Below, piece after piece: positions 53,697-61,967 of a stretch of DNA of 64,000 bases. Each line of letters begins with the position of its first letter. The stretch's first letter is position 1. A program made the translations under genes and the position numbers. This DNA comes from Pseudaeromonas paramecii (GTDB taxonomy: Bacteria; Pseudomonadota; Gammaproteobacteria; Enterobacterales; Aeromonadaceae). The notes under the pieces were generated by a model. That model was not told the DNA's origin. It did not search any database and saw nothing but the letters and a program-made list of their open reading frames with translations. The stretch spans positions 78,062-142,061 of the forward strand of contig NZ_BAABFC010000006.1 of the NCBI RefSeq assembly GCF_039540575.1, in the 5' to 3' direction.

Positions 53697-54422
53697 GTGA
53701 CCAACTATCAGACCATGAGCCTGGGCCAGCTGCTGGCCCTCGCCCCGCCAGGCTGGGGCGGCACCCTGCTCAGCGGCCTGGGGGTCTCCTTGCTGGTGGC
53801 GGGCCTGGGCTACCTGCTGGGCCTGCTGATTGGCTTGGGGGGCGCCCAGTTGCGCCGCAGCCGCAGCCTGCTGGGCCAGGATCTGGTGACCCTCTACACC
53901 ACGCTGGTGCGGGCGGTGCCTGAGCTCGTGCTGATCCTGCTGGTCTATTTTGCGCTGCCCCAGGCGCTGAACAGCCTGCTGGGCTGGCTGGGGCTGGGCA
54001 AGCTGGCCATCAACGGCCTGGTAGCGGGGGTGCTGGTCATCGCCTTCGTCCAGGGCGCCTACGCCACCGAGGTGATCCGCGGCGCCATGAATGCGGTGCC
54101 CCTGGGGCAGCTGGAGGCGGCCCACAGCTTTGGCATGCGGCCCTGGCAGGTGTTTCGTCGCATCCTGCTGCCGGCCATGCTGCCCGGCGCCTTGCCGGGG
54201 CTCTCCAACCTCTGGCTCATCGCCACCAAGGACACGGCGCTGCTGGCGGTGGTGGGCTTTGCCGAGCTGACCCTGGCGGCCCGCCAGGCCGCTGGCGCCA
54301 CCAAGCATTACTTCCTGTTTCTGATGGCCGCGGGTGTCCTCTACCTGCTGGTCTCCTTGCTGTCCAACTGGCTGTTCAAGTGGCTGGAGCAGCGGCTGCT
54401 GCCGGGGAGGGCCCATGCTTGA
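53697..54422 (+). CDS. Amino-acid ABC transporter permease 1 (HisQ-like)
   Basis: A 241-residue permease with five or so hydrophobic segments and the EAA loop LEAAHSFGMRPWQVFRRILLPAMLPGALPGLSN near residue 138. The start shown is the GTG codon in GAGACCCGCGTGACC. It overlaps the next permease by 8 nt. Confidence 0.9.
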   Translation: MTNYQTMSLGQLLALAPPGWGGTLLSGLGVSLLVAGLGYLLGLLIGLGGAQLRRSRSLLGQDLVTLYTTLVRAVPELVLILLVYFALPQALNSLLGWLGLGKLAINGLVAGVLVIAFVQGAYATEVIRGAMNAVPLGQLEAAHSFGMRPWQVFRRILLPAMLPGALPGLSNLWLIATKDTALLAVVGFAELTLAARQAAGATKHYFLFLMAAGVLYLLVSLLSNWLFKWLEQRLLPGRAHA

Positions 54423-55188
54423 CTCCCTGCTGAGCCGGCCCCACCGCCTGTTGCTGCTGGGCATCGGCGTGGCGTTACTGCTGGCCATGGTGTTTGGCCT
54501 GCAGTGGGCCTGGCTGCTGCGCTATTGGCCGGCGATCCTCGCAGGTCTCGGCCATACCCTGCTGCTGCTCATCGGCAGCGTGCTACTGGGCTTTGTGCTG
54601 TGCATTCCCCTGGCGCTCATGCAGGTCCAGGGGCCGGCACCGCTGGCCTGGCTGGCCCACAGCTTCTGCACCCTGATCCGCGGCACGCCCATCCTGTTGC
54701 AGCTGTGGCTGCTCTATTACGGGGTGGGTTCGCTGTTTCCCTATCTTCCCGGCATACGGCAAAGCTGGCTGTGGCCCTATCTCACCCAGGTGTGGCCCTA
54801 TGCCCTGGTGGCGTTGACATTGTCGTTCGCCGGTTACGAGGGGGAAGTGATGCGCGGCGCCCTGAAGGGGGTGCCTCGCGGCCAGCTGGAGGCGGCCCGC
54901 GCCATGGGCATGACTCCCTTCACCCTGCTGCGGCGCATCTGGCTGCCCTGCGCCATCCAGCGGGTGCTGCCGACCCTGAATGGCGAGCTGATCCTGCAGC
55001 TCAAGGCCACACCGCTGGCCGCCACCATCGCCTTTATCGATGTCTATGCGGTGTTCGGCCGCATCCGCCAGGAGACCTTCATCGTCTACGAGCCCCTGCT
55101 GCTGCTGGCGGCCGTGTACCTGGTGATCGCCGGGCTCATCACCCTGGGCTTTCGTCACCTGGCCGGGCGCTATCCGGTGGGGGAATAG
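54415..55188 (+). CDS. Amino-acid ABC transporter permease 2 (HisM-like)
   Basis: A 257-residue permease. The core includes FCTLIRGTPILLQLWLLYYGVGS near residue 78 and the EAA loop LEAARAMGMTPFTLLRRIWLPCAIQRVLPTLNGELILQLKATPLA near 158. It starts at ATG 54415, overlapping the upstream stop. The next gene is a TetR regulator; there is no ATPase gene on either side, so energy must come from an ATPase encoded elsewhere. Confidence 0.9.
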   Translation: MLDSLLSRPHRLLLLGIGVALLLAMVFGLQWAWLLRYWPAILAGLGHTLLLLIGSVLLGFVLCIPLALMQVQGPAPLAWLAHSFCTLIRGTPILLQLWLLYYGVGSLFPYLPGIRQSWLWPYLTQVWPYALVALTLSFAGYEGEVMRGALKGVPRGQLEAARAMGMTPFTLLRRIWLPCAIQRVLPTLNGELILQLKATPLAATIAFIDVYAVFGRIRQETFIVYEPLLLLAAVYLVIAGLITLGFRHLAGRYPVGE

Positions 55189-55296
55189 GGCGGGGCCGAT
55201 CCGGCTGGCTGATCCGACCGGCGAGACATGCTAGGATCGCCGGCCAAAGAATACTCACTCGAAACCGGTTGACCGGGCGAGTCGGCGAATTGAACC

Positions 55297-55953
55297 ATGC
55301 GAAGCACCATGAACGAGAAACACAGAACCCCACGCAAAGCGATGTCCGAGAGTCGCAAGGCTGAGCTTATCGAGGCCACCCTGCGGCTCATCGCCCGGGA
55401 CGGCGTCAAGGCTGCTACCGTGCGCTCCATCGCCGACGAGGCCAACGTCACCCAGGGGCTGATCCGCTATTACTTCCGCAGCAAGGAGGAGCTGATCATT
55501 GCCGCCTATGAGAAGCACATGACGGATCTCATCGACGTGGCGGCCCAGGCGGCGGAGGGCGAGTTCGCCTCGGCGGGCAGCCGGCTGGCGCGCTTCGTGG
55601 AGGCCTCGGTGCGACCGCCCATCATAGCCCCCCAGGTCATCGCCCTGTGGGCCGGCTTCTTTCAGATGCTGTTTCACCACGACGCCATGCGCGAGAGTCA
55701 CCGCAAGACCTATAACCTGCTGCGGCGGCACATCAAGGCGCTGATCGCCGATCTGTTTGCCGAGCAGGGGCGGGCGGTGGACGAGCAGCAGCTCAGGGAG
55801 CTTTCCATCGCCTGTAACGCCATCCTGGATGGCCTGTGGATCGAGGGCGGTGCCCTGCCGGAGGAGTTTGCCGGCGATGAGCTGGTGCGGGTGGCACTCC
55901 ATGGCTTCGGCGCCCTGCTGCAGACCGATCTGGCGGCCTGCCTGGCGGGTTGA
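55297..55953 (+). CDS. TetR-family regulator (BetI-like)
   Basis: A 218-residue repressor. The N-terminal HTH reads RKAELIEATLRLIARDGVKAATVRSIADEANVTQGLIRYYFRSKEELIIAAYEKHM, very close to BetI-type regulators (VTQGLIRYYF). The C-terminal ligand pocket contains VRPPIIAPQVIALWAGFFQMLF. ATG codons at 55297 and 55309 both fit. It lies about 110 nt downstream of the permease gene and may close the same operon. The 34-bp dyad at 52747-52780 is its likely target. Confidence 0.9.
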   Translation: MRSTMNEKHRTPRKAMSESRKAELIEATLRLIARDGVKAATVRSIADEANVTQGLIRYYFRSKEELIIAAYEKHMTDLIDVAAQAAEGEFASAGSRLARFVEASVRPPIIAPQVIALWAGFFQMLFHHDAMRESHRKTYNLLRRHIKALIADLFAEQGRAVDEQQLRELSIACNAILDGLWIEGGALPEEFAGDELVRVALHGFGALLQTDLAACLAG

Positions 55954-55977
55954 GTCGTCCCGCCGGCTAGCTTGAAC

Positions 55978-56001
55978 AAGCCCGCTGCTGCGGGCTTTTT
56001 T
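55978..56001 (+). terminator. Terminator after the TetR-family gene
   Basis: AAGCCCGC / GCGGGCTT stem with TGCT loop, then TTTTTT. Confidence 0.88.
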
Positions 56002-56012
56002 GTCATCCATAA

Positions 56013-56489
56013 ACCACCTCCTATGGAGGTGATGATCATTCCGTCGGGGCTATGTCCGTAGCGCGCCCATGCTCGGGCGTCTGCATCACTATAGGCATGT
56101 TGAATAAACCATCTGGTGCTGGCGTGTCATCATGCTGCCTAAGGGGTTGTTATCCCTTGTCGCTGGCCGAGGCGAGCGGGCCGGCCGGGCGCGAGGCAGG
56201 GAAGCCGAGCGAGTTATCGCCGTGTTGGGAACAAGTCGATAACGACCGAGAAGCCGGCTCGATGGACGAGGGAACCCGCAGGGCCGGCGAGTAGGGATTG
56301 CTGGGGATTGCCAAGGGGGACAGCAAGGTCCCCCTTGGCCCGCCACCGCCAAGCAGGGGGTAGAAAGAGCGCAATAGTGGAGCAAGGCGGCACGGACAAA
56401 AATCAGCATCAAACAACGAGGTTCATTTGATGCCTAAGGTTTAATGAACCTACGCCTGAGTGAGACAGCACCCTTCCTGAGGGGCAATC
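56013..56489. other. Non-coding stretch with strong inverted repeats
   Basis: About 475 bp with no convincing gene. It contains CACCTCC-TAT-GGAGGTG (56013-56029) and GTTATCG (56213-56219) pairing with CGATAAC (56237-56243). It also has a perfect 12-bp stem GCCAAGGGGGAC / GTCCCCCTTGGC (56310-56339). The sequence is unlike the flanking genes and may be the trace of a lost mobile element. Confidence 0.5.
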
Positions 56490-56518
56490 AAAGCCACCTG
56501 CTATGCAGGTGGCTTTTT
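56490..56518. terminator. Terminator after epd
   Basis: AAAGCCACCTGC / GCAGGTGGCTTT perfect 12-bp stem with a TAT loop, usable in both directions, 18 nt from the epd stop. Confidence 0.85.
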
Positions 56519-56536
56519 ACTTGCTGGCGAGGGTGC

Positions 56537-57565
56537 CTAGCGGGCGGCTTGCATGGCGGCGGCGGTGTCCAGCATGCGGTTGGCGAAGCCCCATTCGTTG
56601 TCACACCACACCAGCACCTTCACCAGGTGGCCGTCGCTGACCCGGGTCTGGCTGCTGTCGATGATGCTGCTGTGGGGATCGTGGTTGAAGTCCACCGACA
56701 CCAGGGGCGCCTCCACATAATCCAGGATCCCCGCCAGCGGGCCCAGGGCGGCGGCCTGCAGCGCCTGATTGATGGCCGCCACGGTCACAGGTTCACGGAC
56801 GGTGACGCTCAGGTCCATGGCGGTGACGTTGATGGTGGGCACCCGCACGGCGATGGCCTCGAACTTGCCGGCAAACTTGGGCAGTATCCGCTCCAGCCCC
56901 TTGGCCAGCCGGGTGTTCACCGGGATGATGGACTGGCTGGCGGCGCGGGTCAGGCGCAGATCCGGGCAGTAGGCGTCGATCACCTGCTGGTCGTTCATCG
57001 CCGAGTGGATGGTGGTGATGGTGCCACACTGCACGCCAAAGTGGCGATCCAGTTCGTCGATCACCGGCACTATGCAGTTGGTGGTGCAGGAGCCGTTGGA
57101 GACTATCCTGTGCTGCGCCCGCAGATCGGCCTGGTTGATGCCATAGATGACGGTGGCGTCCAGGTCGGCGTCCGCCGGGTGGGAGAAGAGCACCTTGCCT
57201 GCCCCGGCAGCCAGATGCAGTTCGGCGTCCTGCCGGCTGTGCAGCTTGCCGGTACACTCCAGCACCACATCCACCGCCAAGTCGCCCCAGGGCAGCTTGG
57301 CAGGATCCATTTCATGGAACAGGGCCATGCTCTGATCGCCGACCCGCAGGCGTGGTTTTCCATCCTCGCCGGAGTGCAGGCTCACTGGCCAGCGGAAACG
57401 GCCGTGGCTGGAGTCGTATTGCAGCAGGTGGGCTATGCCTTCTGGGGCGGCAGGTTCATTGATGGCGACGATCTGGATATCCTGGCGGCCGCTTTCAAAC
57501 AGGGCCCGCAGCACGCTGCGGCCAATACGGCCAAACCCGTTGATGGCAATGCGAATGGGGGACAT
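56537..57565 (-). CDS. epd: D-erythrose-4-phosphate dehydrogenase
   Basis: A 342-residue GAPDH-family enzyme acting in pyridoxal phosphate synthesis. IRIAINGFGRIGRSVLRALFESG is the NAD-binding start. The active Cys lies in SNGSCTTNCIVPVIDEL near residue 155. TTIHSAMNDQQVIDAYCPDLRLTRAASQSIIPV and VSVDFNHDPHSSIIDSSQTRV follow; these distinguish Epd (HSAMxDQQVIDAY, FNHDPHS) from glycolytic GAPDH (HAxTxxQ, DFxxxxxSS). In many relatives epd precedes pgk and fba; here its upstream side abuts the repeat array and the gene is alone. Confidence 0.93.
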   Translation of the reverse strand: MSPIRIAINGFGRIGRSVLRALFESGRQDIQIVAINEPAAPEGIAHLLQYDSSHGRFRWPVSLHSGEDGKPRLRVGDQSMALFHEMDPAKLPWGDLAVDVVLECTGKLHSRQDAELHLAAGAGKVLFSHPADADLDATVIYGINQADLRAQHRIVSNGSCTTNCIVPVIDELDRHFGVQCGTITTIHSAMNDQQVIDAYCPDLRLTRAASQSIIPVNTRLAKGLERILPKFAGKFEAIAVRVPTINVTAMDLSVTVREPVTVAAINQALQAAALGPLAGILDYVEAPLVSVDFNHDPHSSIIDSSQTRVSDGHLVKVLVWCDNEWGFANRMLDTAAAMQAAR

Positions 57566-57617
57566 ACAACTTCCCTAAAAACAGCCAGTGTAATTCATAA
57601 GTTGGGCATTGTAACCG

Positions 57618-58201
57618 TGGGCGGTTTAACATCACCGTCAGTGCGTTTAGGCAAAGCACCCGGCAGAAGGCGCTACCGCCGCTGGTCAGATGGGAGATAG
57701 CTCACCATTCCAAACGGCAGCGTGAGATTGCCGATAGCCCCAGTCCCGCCGATGGGTAGAATGTCTAAATTAGCCTCAGGTGAGTCGATGATGTCAGGGC
57801 CAGGGTGACAAGGCGGGCTCGGTGGCCGGCCATTATGCCAGCGCACACATGGCGGGGGACATCGCGGGGGATGAGTCGGACGTTAACCGCCTGCTGCTGC
57901 GCGATATGGCCAGCAATTTCGCCGGCGGCTGGGCTGAGAACAGTGCCCGCCAGTGGTTAGGCGTAGGCGGCAAGCGCGAATGGAGCAATATCGCCATCGA
58001 TGCCTTTGGCAATGCGCTGGGCAACAGCATTGTGGGCAGTTATCAAAAAGAGGCTGGCGAGAATATGACCGCCGCCTTGCGGGAGAGAACCTTGGCCACA
58101 GACCAAGAGAAGATCCAGGCACACTATGCGGCGTTGGGACAAGAATTACGCAGAAGTCGTGAGATACAGGCGCAGTTGGCAAGCGCGGCACCCAGTGCTG
58201 G
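57618..58201 (+). repeat. Long direct repeat, copy 1
   Basis: A segment of about 584 bp, nearly identical to 60618-61190. It covers about 170 bp of non-coding DNA and then the shared N-terminal part of the module protein. Differences include a 2-bp indel near 57766 and a 13-bp net deletion in copy 2. Similarity stops abruptly at the codons for SAG. Confidence 0.93.
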
Positions 58202-58916
58202 AATATCACCGCAAGCTACTCAAACGCAGGCTGCCAAAGTGCAACCAAGCCGAGTCATGACGAAGCAGAAAATTCAAAATGCAACAGGTGATAACCCAAG
58301 CTTGATTGGGGTTTGTACGGCGGAAGAAACGCTCAGTTTGACTAATGGCTTTAAGTTGACAGGTGATGGTTTTGCTTCTCTATTTAATATCCGTGACAGC
58401 AATCTGAAGGCGTTGCCGGGCGAGGTTACATTGCTGGATGGAGTGATGCCATTGAAGTTTATGACAGCGAAAATGGGTTGCTTCCCTACATCTCACGCAT
58501 TGGGCGGGGCTGTTTCCGCAAGAGGTGTTTTAAGTGAGTTTATACGTGACATCCCATGGCTAGATTCTGATGAGCTGAAACAGAATATTTCAGAAGGGGT
58601 TTATGGAGAGAAGCTAATCGGCCTATCAAAGAATGGTAAATATGATTTAGGTGATCCAGATTCAATATCATTCGGTGATGGTGTGGAGTTCTCAGAAGGT
58701 TACATAAATGTTCAGTATTGGCGAGGCGGAGGGAAGGAAAGTAATCAATATCACTTCACATCGAGGGTTATCCATCCTGTTACGCATGAACTTGTTTACG
58801 AAACGACAGATGGACAAGCAACCACACTAAACTTTCACACATTTGAACAGCTCAAAAAACATCTTGGTATGACGCGAAGCCAAAGAGCGGAAGCAGTAAA
58901 AAAGATGGATATCTAG
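57822..58916 (+). CDS. Module 1: putative displaced polymorphic-toxin protein
   Basis: The 364-residue frame has two parts. Residues 1-127 are the shared segment (AGDESDVNRLLLRDMASNF, WAENSARQWLGVGGKREWSN, AFGNALGNSIVGSYQKEAG), repeated in module 2. Residues 128-364 are a tip of unknown family with lower GC content. The tip has one Cys in KMGCFPTSHALGG and a His in QYWRGGGKESNQYHFTS; both are matched in module 2. There is no signal peptide and no good ribosome-binding site. The frame is open from 57792 after a TGA, so this is probably the 3' end of a larger ancestral toxin gene. The start (GTG 57822 or ATG 57849) is uncertain. It may have lost its last 40 residues by frameshift. Function unknown. 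Confidence 0.6.
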   Translation: MAGHYASAHMAGDIAGDESDVNRLLLRDMASNFAGGWAENSARQWLGVGGKREWSNIAIDAFGNALGNSIVGSYQKEAGENMTAALRERTLATDQEKIQAHYAALGQELRRSREIQAQLASAAPSAGISPQATQTQAAKVQPSRVMTKQKIQNATGDNPSLIGVCTAEETLSLTNGFKLTGDGFASLFNIRDSNLKALPGEVTLLDGVMPLKFMTAKMGCFPTSHALGGAVSARGVLSEFIRDIPWLDSDELKQNISEGVYGEKLIGLSKNGKYDLGDPDSISFGDGVEFSEGYINVQYWRGGGKESNQYHFTSRVIHPVTHELVYETTDGQATTLNFHTFEQLKKHLGMTRSQRAEAVKKMDI

Positions 58917-58918
58917 AT

Positions 58919-59047
58919 ATGACAATCAACTCTCACATAACAGACTTAACTAAACTCTCTAGTGAAGCATTGTCGTCAGGGCCAGTCTATAAATTTGAGT
59001 TTGCTTATGGCTATAAAAATGACAATCCATGGGGAGGACAAAGGTGA
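58919..59047 (+). CDS. Small frame after module 1 tip, probably its detached C-terminus
   Basis: A 42-residue frame starting 2 nt after the module 1 stop but in a different frame. It reads MTINSHITDLTKLSSEALSS, then GPVYKFEFAYGYK. The ending YKFEFAYGYK matches YKFQFAYGYK at the C-terminus of the module 2 tip, where it is fused in frame. It therefore looks like the end of the same protein separated by a small indel. Its stop overlaps the next start (GTGA), just as the tip stop does in module 2 (ATGA). A separate small gene is the alternative. Confidence 0.45.
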   Translation: MTINSHITDLTKLSSEALSSGPVYKFEFAYGYKNDNPWGGQR

Positions 59048-60447
59048 AGGTTTTATTGCTAGTTGTGATTTTGTTGTTTTGCCATGGCATATCATGCTCG
59101 GAATTAGTGTATCCAAGATCAATAGATGTAGTTTTTGTCGGAGGGGTAACCTGTGAGGGATATAAAGGCATTGTATACTCACCTGAACAGTTTATTGCAC
59201 ACCTAAAAGAGAGAAAACTTATCTGGTGGCTGATCAAAAGCAGAAGAGGGCTTCATTTTTGCGACAAGAAGTCAAAAGAGCTTGTGTATTCCGCCTTGAA
59301 TCATGTTGACGGTGAGCTGTTCCAGTGGTTTAAATCCTCATCAGCCTTTTTATGGAATGAAGTGAATATTAATAGCGGTAACCCCGAGTACGAGAATTAT
59401 ACATATGGAGTTGACTTCAAACACAACGTTGAATTTGGAAAACTACTTGAAAAATGTGGTAGAAACAGCCGTGGGGCCTTGGCGTGCTATGAGTCTGGCA
59501 AAGTCACGGCATTCAATGGTGATTTAGAACAGTCAGCGTATAAGAGTGATGTGGCATTCATTGAATCAATTTTCATGAGTAAAGGTGAGCGTGTAATAAC
59601 TCCAGGATATGGGCGATACTACCTTTCACTATATAGCAGGCAACACCCTGAAATCATAAGGCTTACAGAAGCGGCATTTAGAGGGAAGATTAAATCCGGT
59701 TCTATTTTTCCACCATCCGAAGAACGGTTTATTGGTCTTACTGACTTAAATTGGCGATCAATGGTTGGACTCAAAAGTAAGGATCTGGCTTTCTCATACT
59801 ATCTTGAACTATTCAAGTTTGCCAAACGTGAACGATTGCATCCTTCCAGTTCGGACTACCGCGGAATTGATTTGATTTTTAGTGAGTTTTCTAAACGGGA
59901 GCGAGAAAGTTTAATAGATGAAATACATATTTCCAATGATGTCATTAACTACGAAAATGGTTTTTCATGTGGCAAAGAAATAAAACATTCCAAACCTAAG
60001 GGAATTGATGTTGACTTATTGTTGTGGGCAACAAGAGAGAAACTAATACTAGATAATCAAAACACAATGGAGCTTGATAAAAAATTCCTACTAGAAGCCT
60101 TGCAATGTCCGGCAAAAGAGATACCGCCTATGACGTTTGGTGCTATCATCAATGACTTGCCTACTTATGCAGGTGATTATATTGTTAGTGGGCATAAGGA
60201 TTGGATTGAATTAGTAGTTAAGGTGATAGCGCTGTCTAATCATCACGATTATATCAGTGGCCTGAAGGTTAATTATAGCATGAGAGGCCAATGTTATTCT
60301 AAAGTGCTGCATGAATTATACTTTAATAATGAAGCTGGTCGTAAAATATTCTCCTTGCTTGAGCCAGGAATAAAGGCGAGTATTAAATCGATTCCAGAGG
60401 ATAAACTATTTTGTAGGGGCAAAATACATACCATATTTGCACTGTGA
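59044..60447 (+). CDS. Module 1 exported partner protein (immunity candidate)
   Basis: A 467-residue protein of unknown family. A Sec signal sequence opens it (MKVLLLVVILLFCHGISCS; a weak lipobox GISC cannot be excluded). The rest is soluble with scattered Cys, e.g. GLHFCDKKSKELVY, KLLEKCGRNSRGALACYES and GFSCGKEIK. The GTG start at 59044 follows a perfect GGAGG; an ATG at 59029 is in frame but less well placed. The start overlaps the preceding stop, so translation is coupled to the tip. It resembles the 61964-63340 protein in layout and several motifs (W...FCDKK, paired Cys). An export signal suggests it protects the periplasm. AT-richer than the core genome. Confidence 0.65.
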   Translation: MKVLLLVVILLFCHGISCSELVYPRSIDVVFVGGVTCEGYKGIVYSPEQFIAHLKERKLIWWLIKSRRGLHFCDKKSKELVYSALNHVDGELFQWFKSSSAFLWNEVNINSGNPEYENYTYGVDFKHNVEFGKLLEKCGRNSRGALACYESGKVTAFNGDLEQSAYKSDVAFIESIFMSKGERVITPGYGRYYLSLYSRQHPEIIRLTEAAFRGKIKSGSIFPPSEERFIGLTDLNWRSMVGLKSKDLAFSYYLELFKFAKRERLHPSSSDYRGIDLIFSEFSKRERESLIDEIHISNDVINYENGFSCGKEIKHSKPKGIDVDLLLWATREKLILDNQNTMELDKKFLLEALQCPAKEIPPMTFGAIINDLPTYAGDYIVSGHKDWIELVVKVIALSNHHDYISGLKVNYSMRGQCYSKVLHELYFNNEAGRKIFSLLEPGIKASIKSIPEDKLFCRGKIHTIFAL

Positions 60448-60617
60448 TATTTCATGTGTGTCATTAATGGCACGTGGATTAAGCTGAGCTGGTAAAGCCA
60501 AAACGTCGCCGCGGGGCGGCCCACCGCATGGGCTAACGATAGCCATTGCGAATATGCAAATAGTTTAGGCGGAGCCTTTGCCACATCATGGGCCTATGGG
60601 GGCAACTGAGATAGCCT
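60448..60617. other. Spacer between module 1 and repeat copy 2
   Basis: A 170-bp gap with GC-rich palindromic bits (GTCGCCGCGGGGCGGC) and no gene. It separates the module 1 partner from the second copy of the long repeat. Confidence 0.5.
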
Positions 60618-61190
60618 TGGGCGGTTTAACATGACCGTCAGTGCGTTTAGGCAAAGCACCCGGCAGAAGGCGCTACCGCCGCTGGTCAGATGGGAGATAG
60701 CTCACCATTCCAAACGGCAGCGTGAGATTGCCGATAGCCCCAGTCCCGCCAATGGGTAGAATGTCTACAGTTTAGCCTCATGTGAGTCGATGTTGTCAGG
60801 GCTAGGGTGACAAGGCTGGCTCGGTGGCAGGCCATTACGCCGGCGCACACATGGCGGGGGGCAGTCGGACGCTAACTGCCTGCTGCTGCGCGATATGGCC
60901 AGCAATTTCGCCGGTGGCTGGGCCGAGAACAGTGCCCGCCAGTGGTTCGGCGTAGGCGGCAAGCGCGAATGGAGCAATATCGCCATCGATGCCTTTGGCA
61001 ATGCGCTGGGCAACAGCATTGCTGGCAGTTATCAAAAAGAGGCCGGCGAGAATATGACCGCCGCCTTGCGGGAGAGAACCTTGGCCACCGACCAAGAGAA
61101 GATCCAGGCACACTATGCGGCGTTGGGACAAGAATTACGCAGAAGTCGTGAGATACAGGCGCAGTTGGCAAGCGCGGCACCCAGTGCTGG
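60618..61190 (+). repeat. Long direct repeat, copy 2
   Basis: Second copy of the 57618-58201 segment, starting exactly 3000 bp after the first. It has a 13-bp net deletion near 60856 that breaks the reading frame and an extra TAG at 60803-60805. Confidence 0.93.
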
Positions 61191-61967
61191 TGCAACCCAG
61201 CGGTTTGATGCCGAATACAGGAAAAGAGTGATTGAACAATCAATGTTAAGTGGTAACTGGATGTCATCTGAAGGTGGTAGCTGGGGAGCTCGGCTCAGAG
61301 CAGAATTGGAAAAGAATGTTTTTCATTACAACCGGTAGCCTTTGACGTTAGTAGTGATATGACGAATTCTAGTGAGTTGTTGTTAGAAGTTCCTTCTGAT
61401 TCGTGGATGAATGACACTAGTAAGTTTTGCTTGGAAACTGCAAACAGGGATGATAAAGCTCTATACGGTATAATGGCTCAGCCAACTAATGTGAAAGCCT
61501 TTATTAGTGCTCTACAAGCGTATGATAATAAATATAAAAATGGCTGAATTGCAATATACAGTGAGGATGGTTTTTATACAATCGATAGCAACCCAAATGA
61601 ATACGACCCAGGCAAGGGATTTGGCAAGGATAAAATAAGCATTCAATACTGGGCTTCGGGTAGTGGGGAAAACGTTGAATATCACTTCACGTCAACAATG
61701 ATTTTGAATGATGGACGCCGAGTCTTTGTTACTAAAGATGGTTCATCGAAAGCCATAATTTTCGATGACTTCGAAAAAATGAACAATTATTTAGGGGCGA
61801 GCTTTGAAGGAAGGGTTAAAATGGCAGAGTATAATGATTGCGTGAATATGGAAGTAAACAAGCACTTGAAAAGTCGCCAAGAACTATCGGATGATATCAT
61901 GAAATATAGGAAGCCCAGTTACAAATTCCAGTTTGCGTACGGCTATAAGCCCGGAGGAGCTATATGA
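60806..61967 (+). pseudogene. Module 2: broken putative toxin protein
   Basis: The same shared segment as module 1 followed by a diverged but related tip. The frame is broken at least three times. A 13-bp deletion occurs near 60856, a frameshift lies between the fragment ending FHYNR (61338) and the one starting near 61323-61359, and an in-frame TGA lies at 61545-61547. The last piece (ISIQYWASGSGENVEYHFTS, then FDDFEKMNNYLG) parallels module 1 INVQYWRGGGKESNQYHFTS and FEQLKKHLG, and it ends YKFQFAYGYKPGGAI. Its stop overlaps the downstream start (ATGA). The longest intact pieces are 60895-61338 and 61548-61967. Confidence 0.7.

Noticed and set aside
56089..56412. A 107-codon minus-strand frame in the structured intergenic region
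   Set aside because: Low-complexity Pro/Arg/Ser-rich translation, no ribosome-binding site, and it spans several strong palindromes.
57640..57760. Short open frames on both strands within the non-coding part of the long repeat (about 45 codons each)
   Set aside because: Both are conserved only because the repeat is nearly identical; there is no start signal or recognisable domain, so I left them unannotated.
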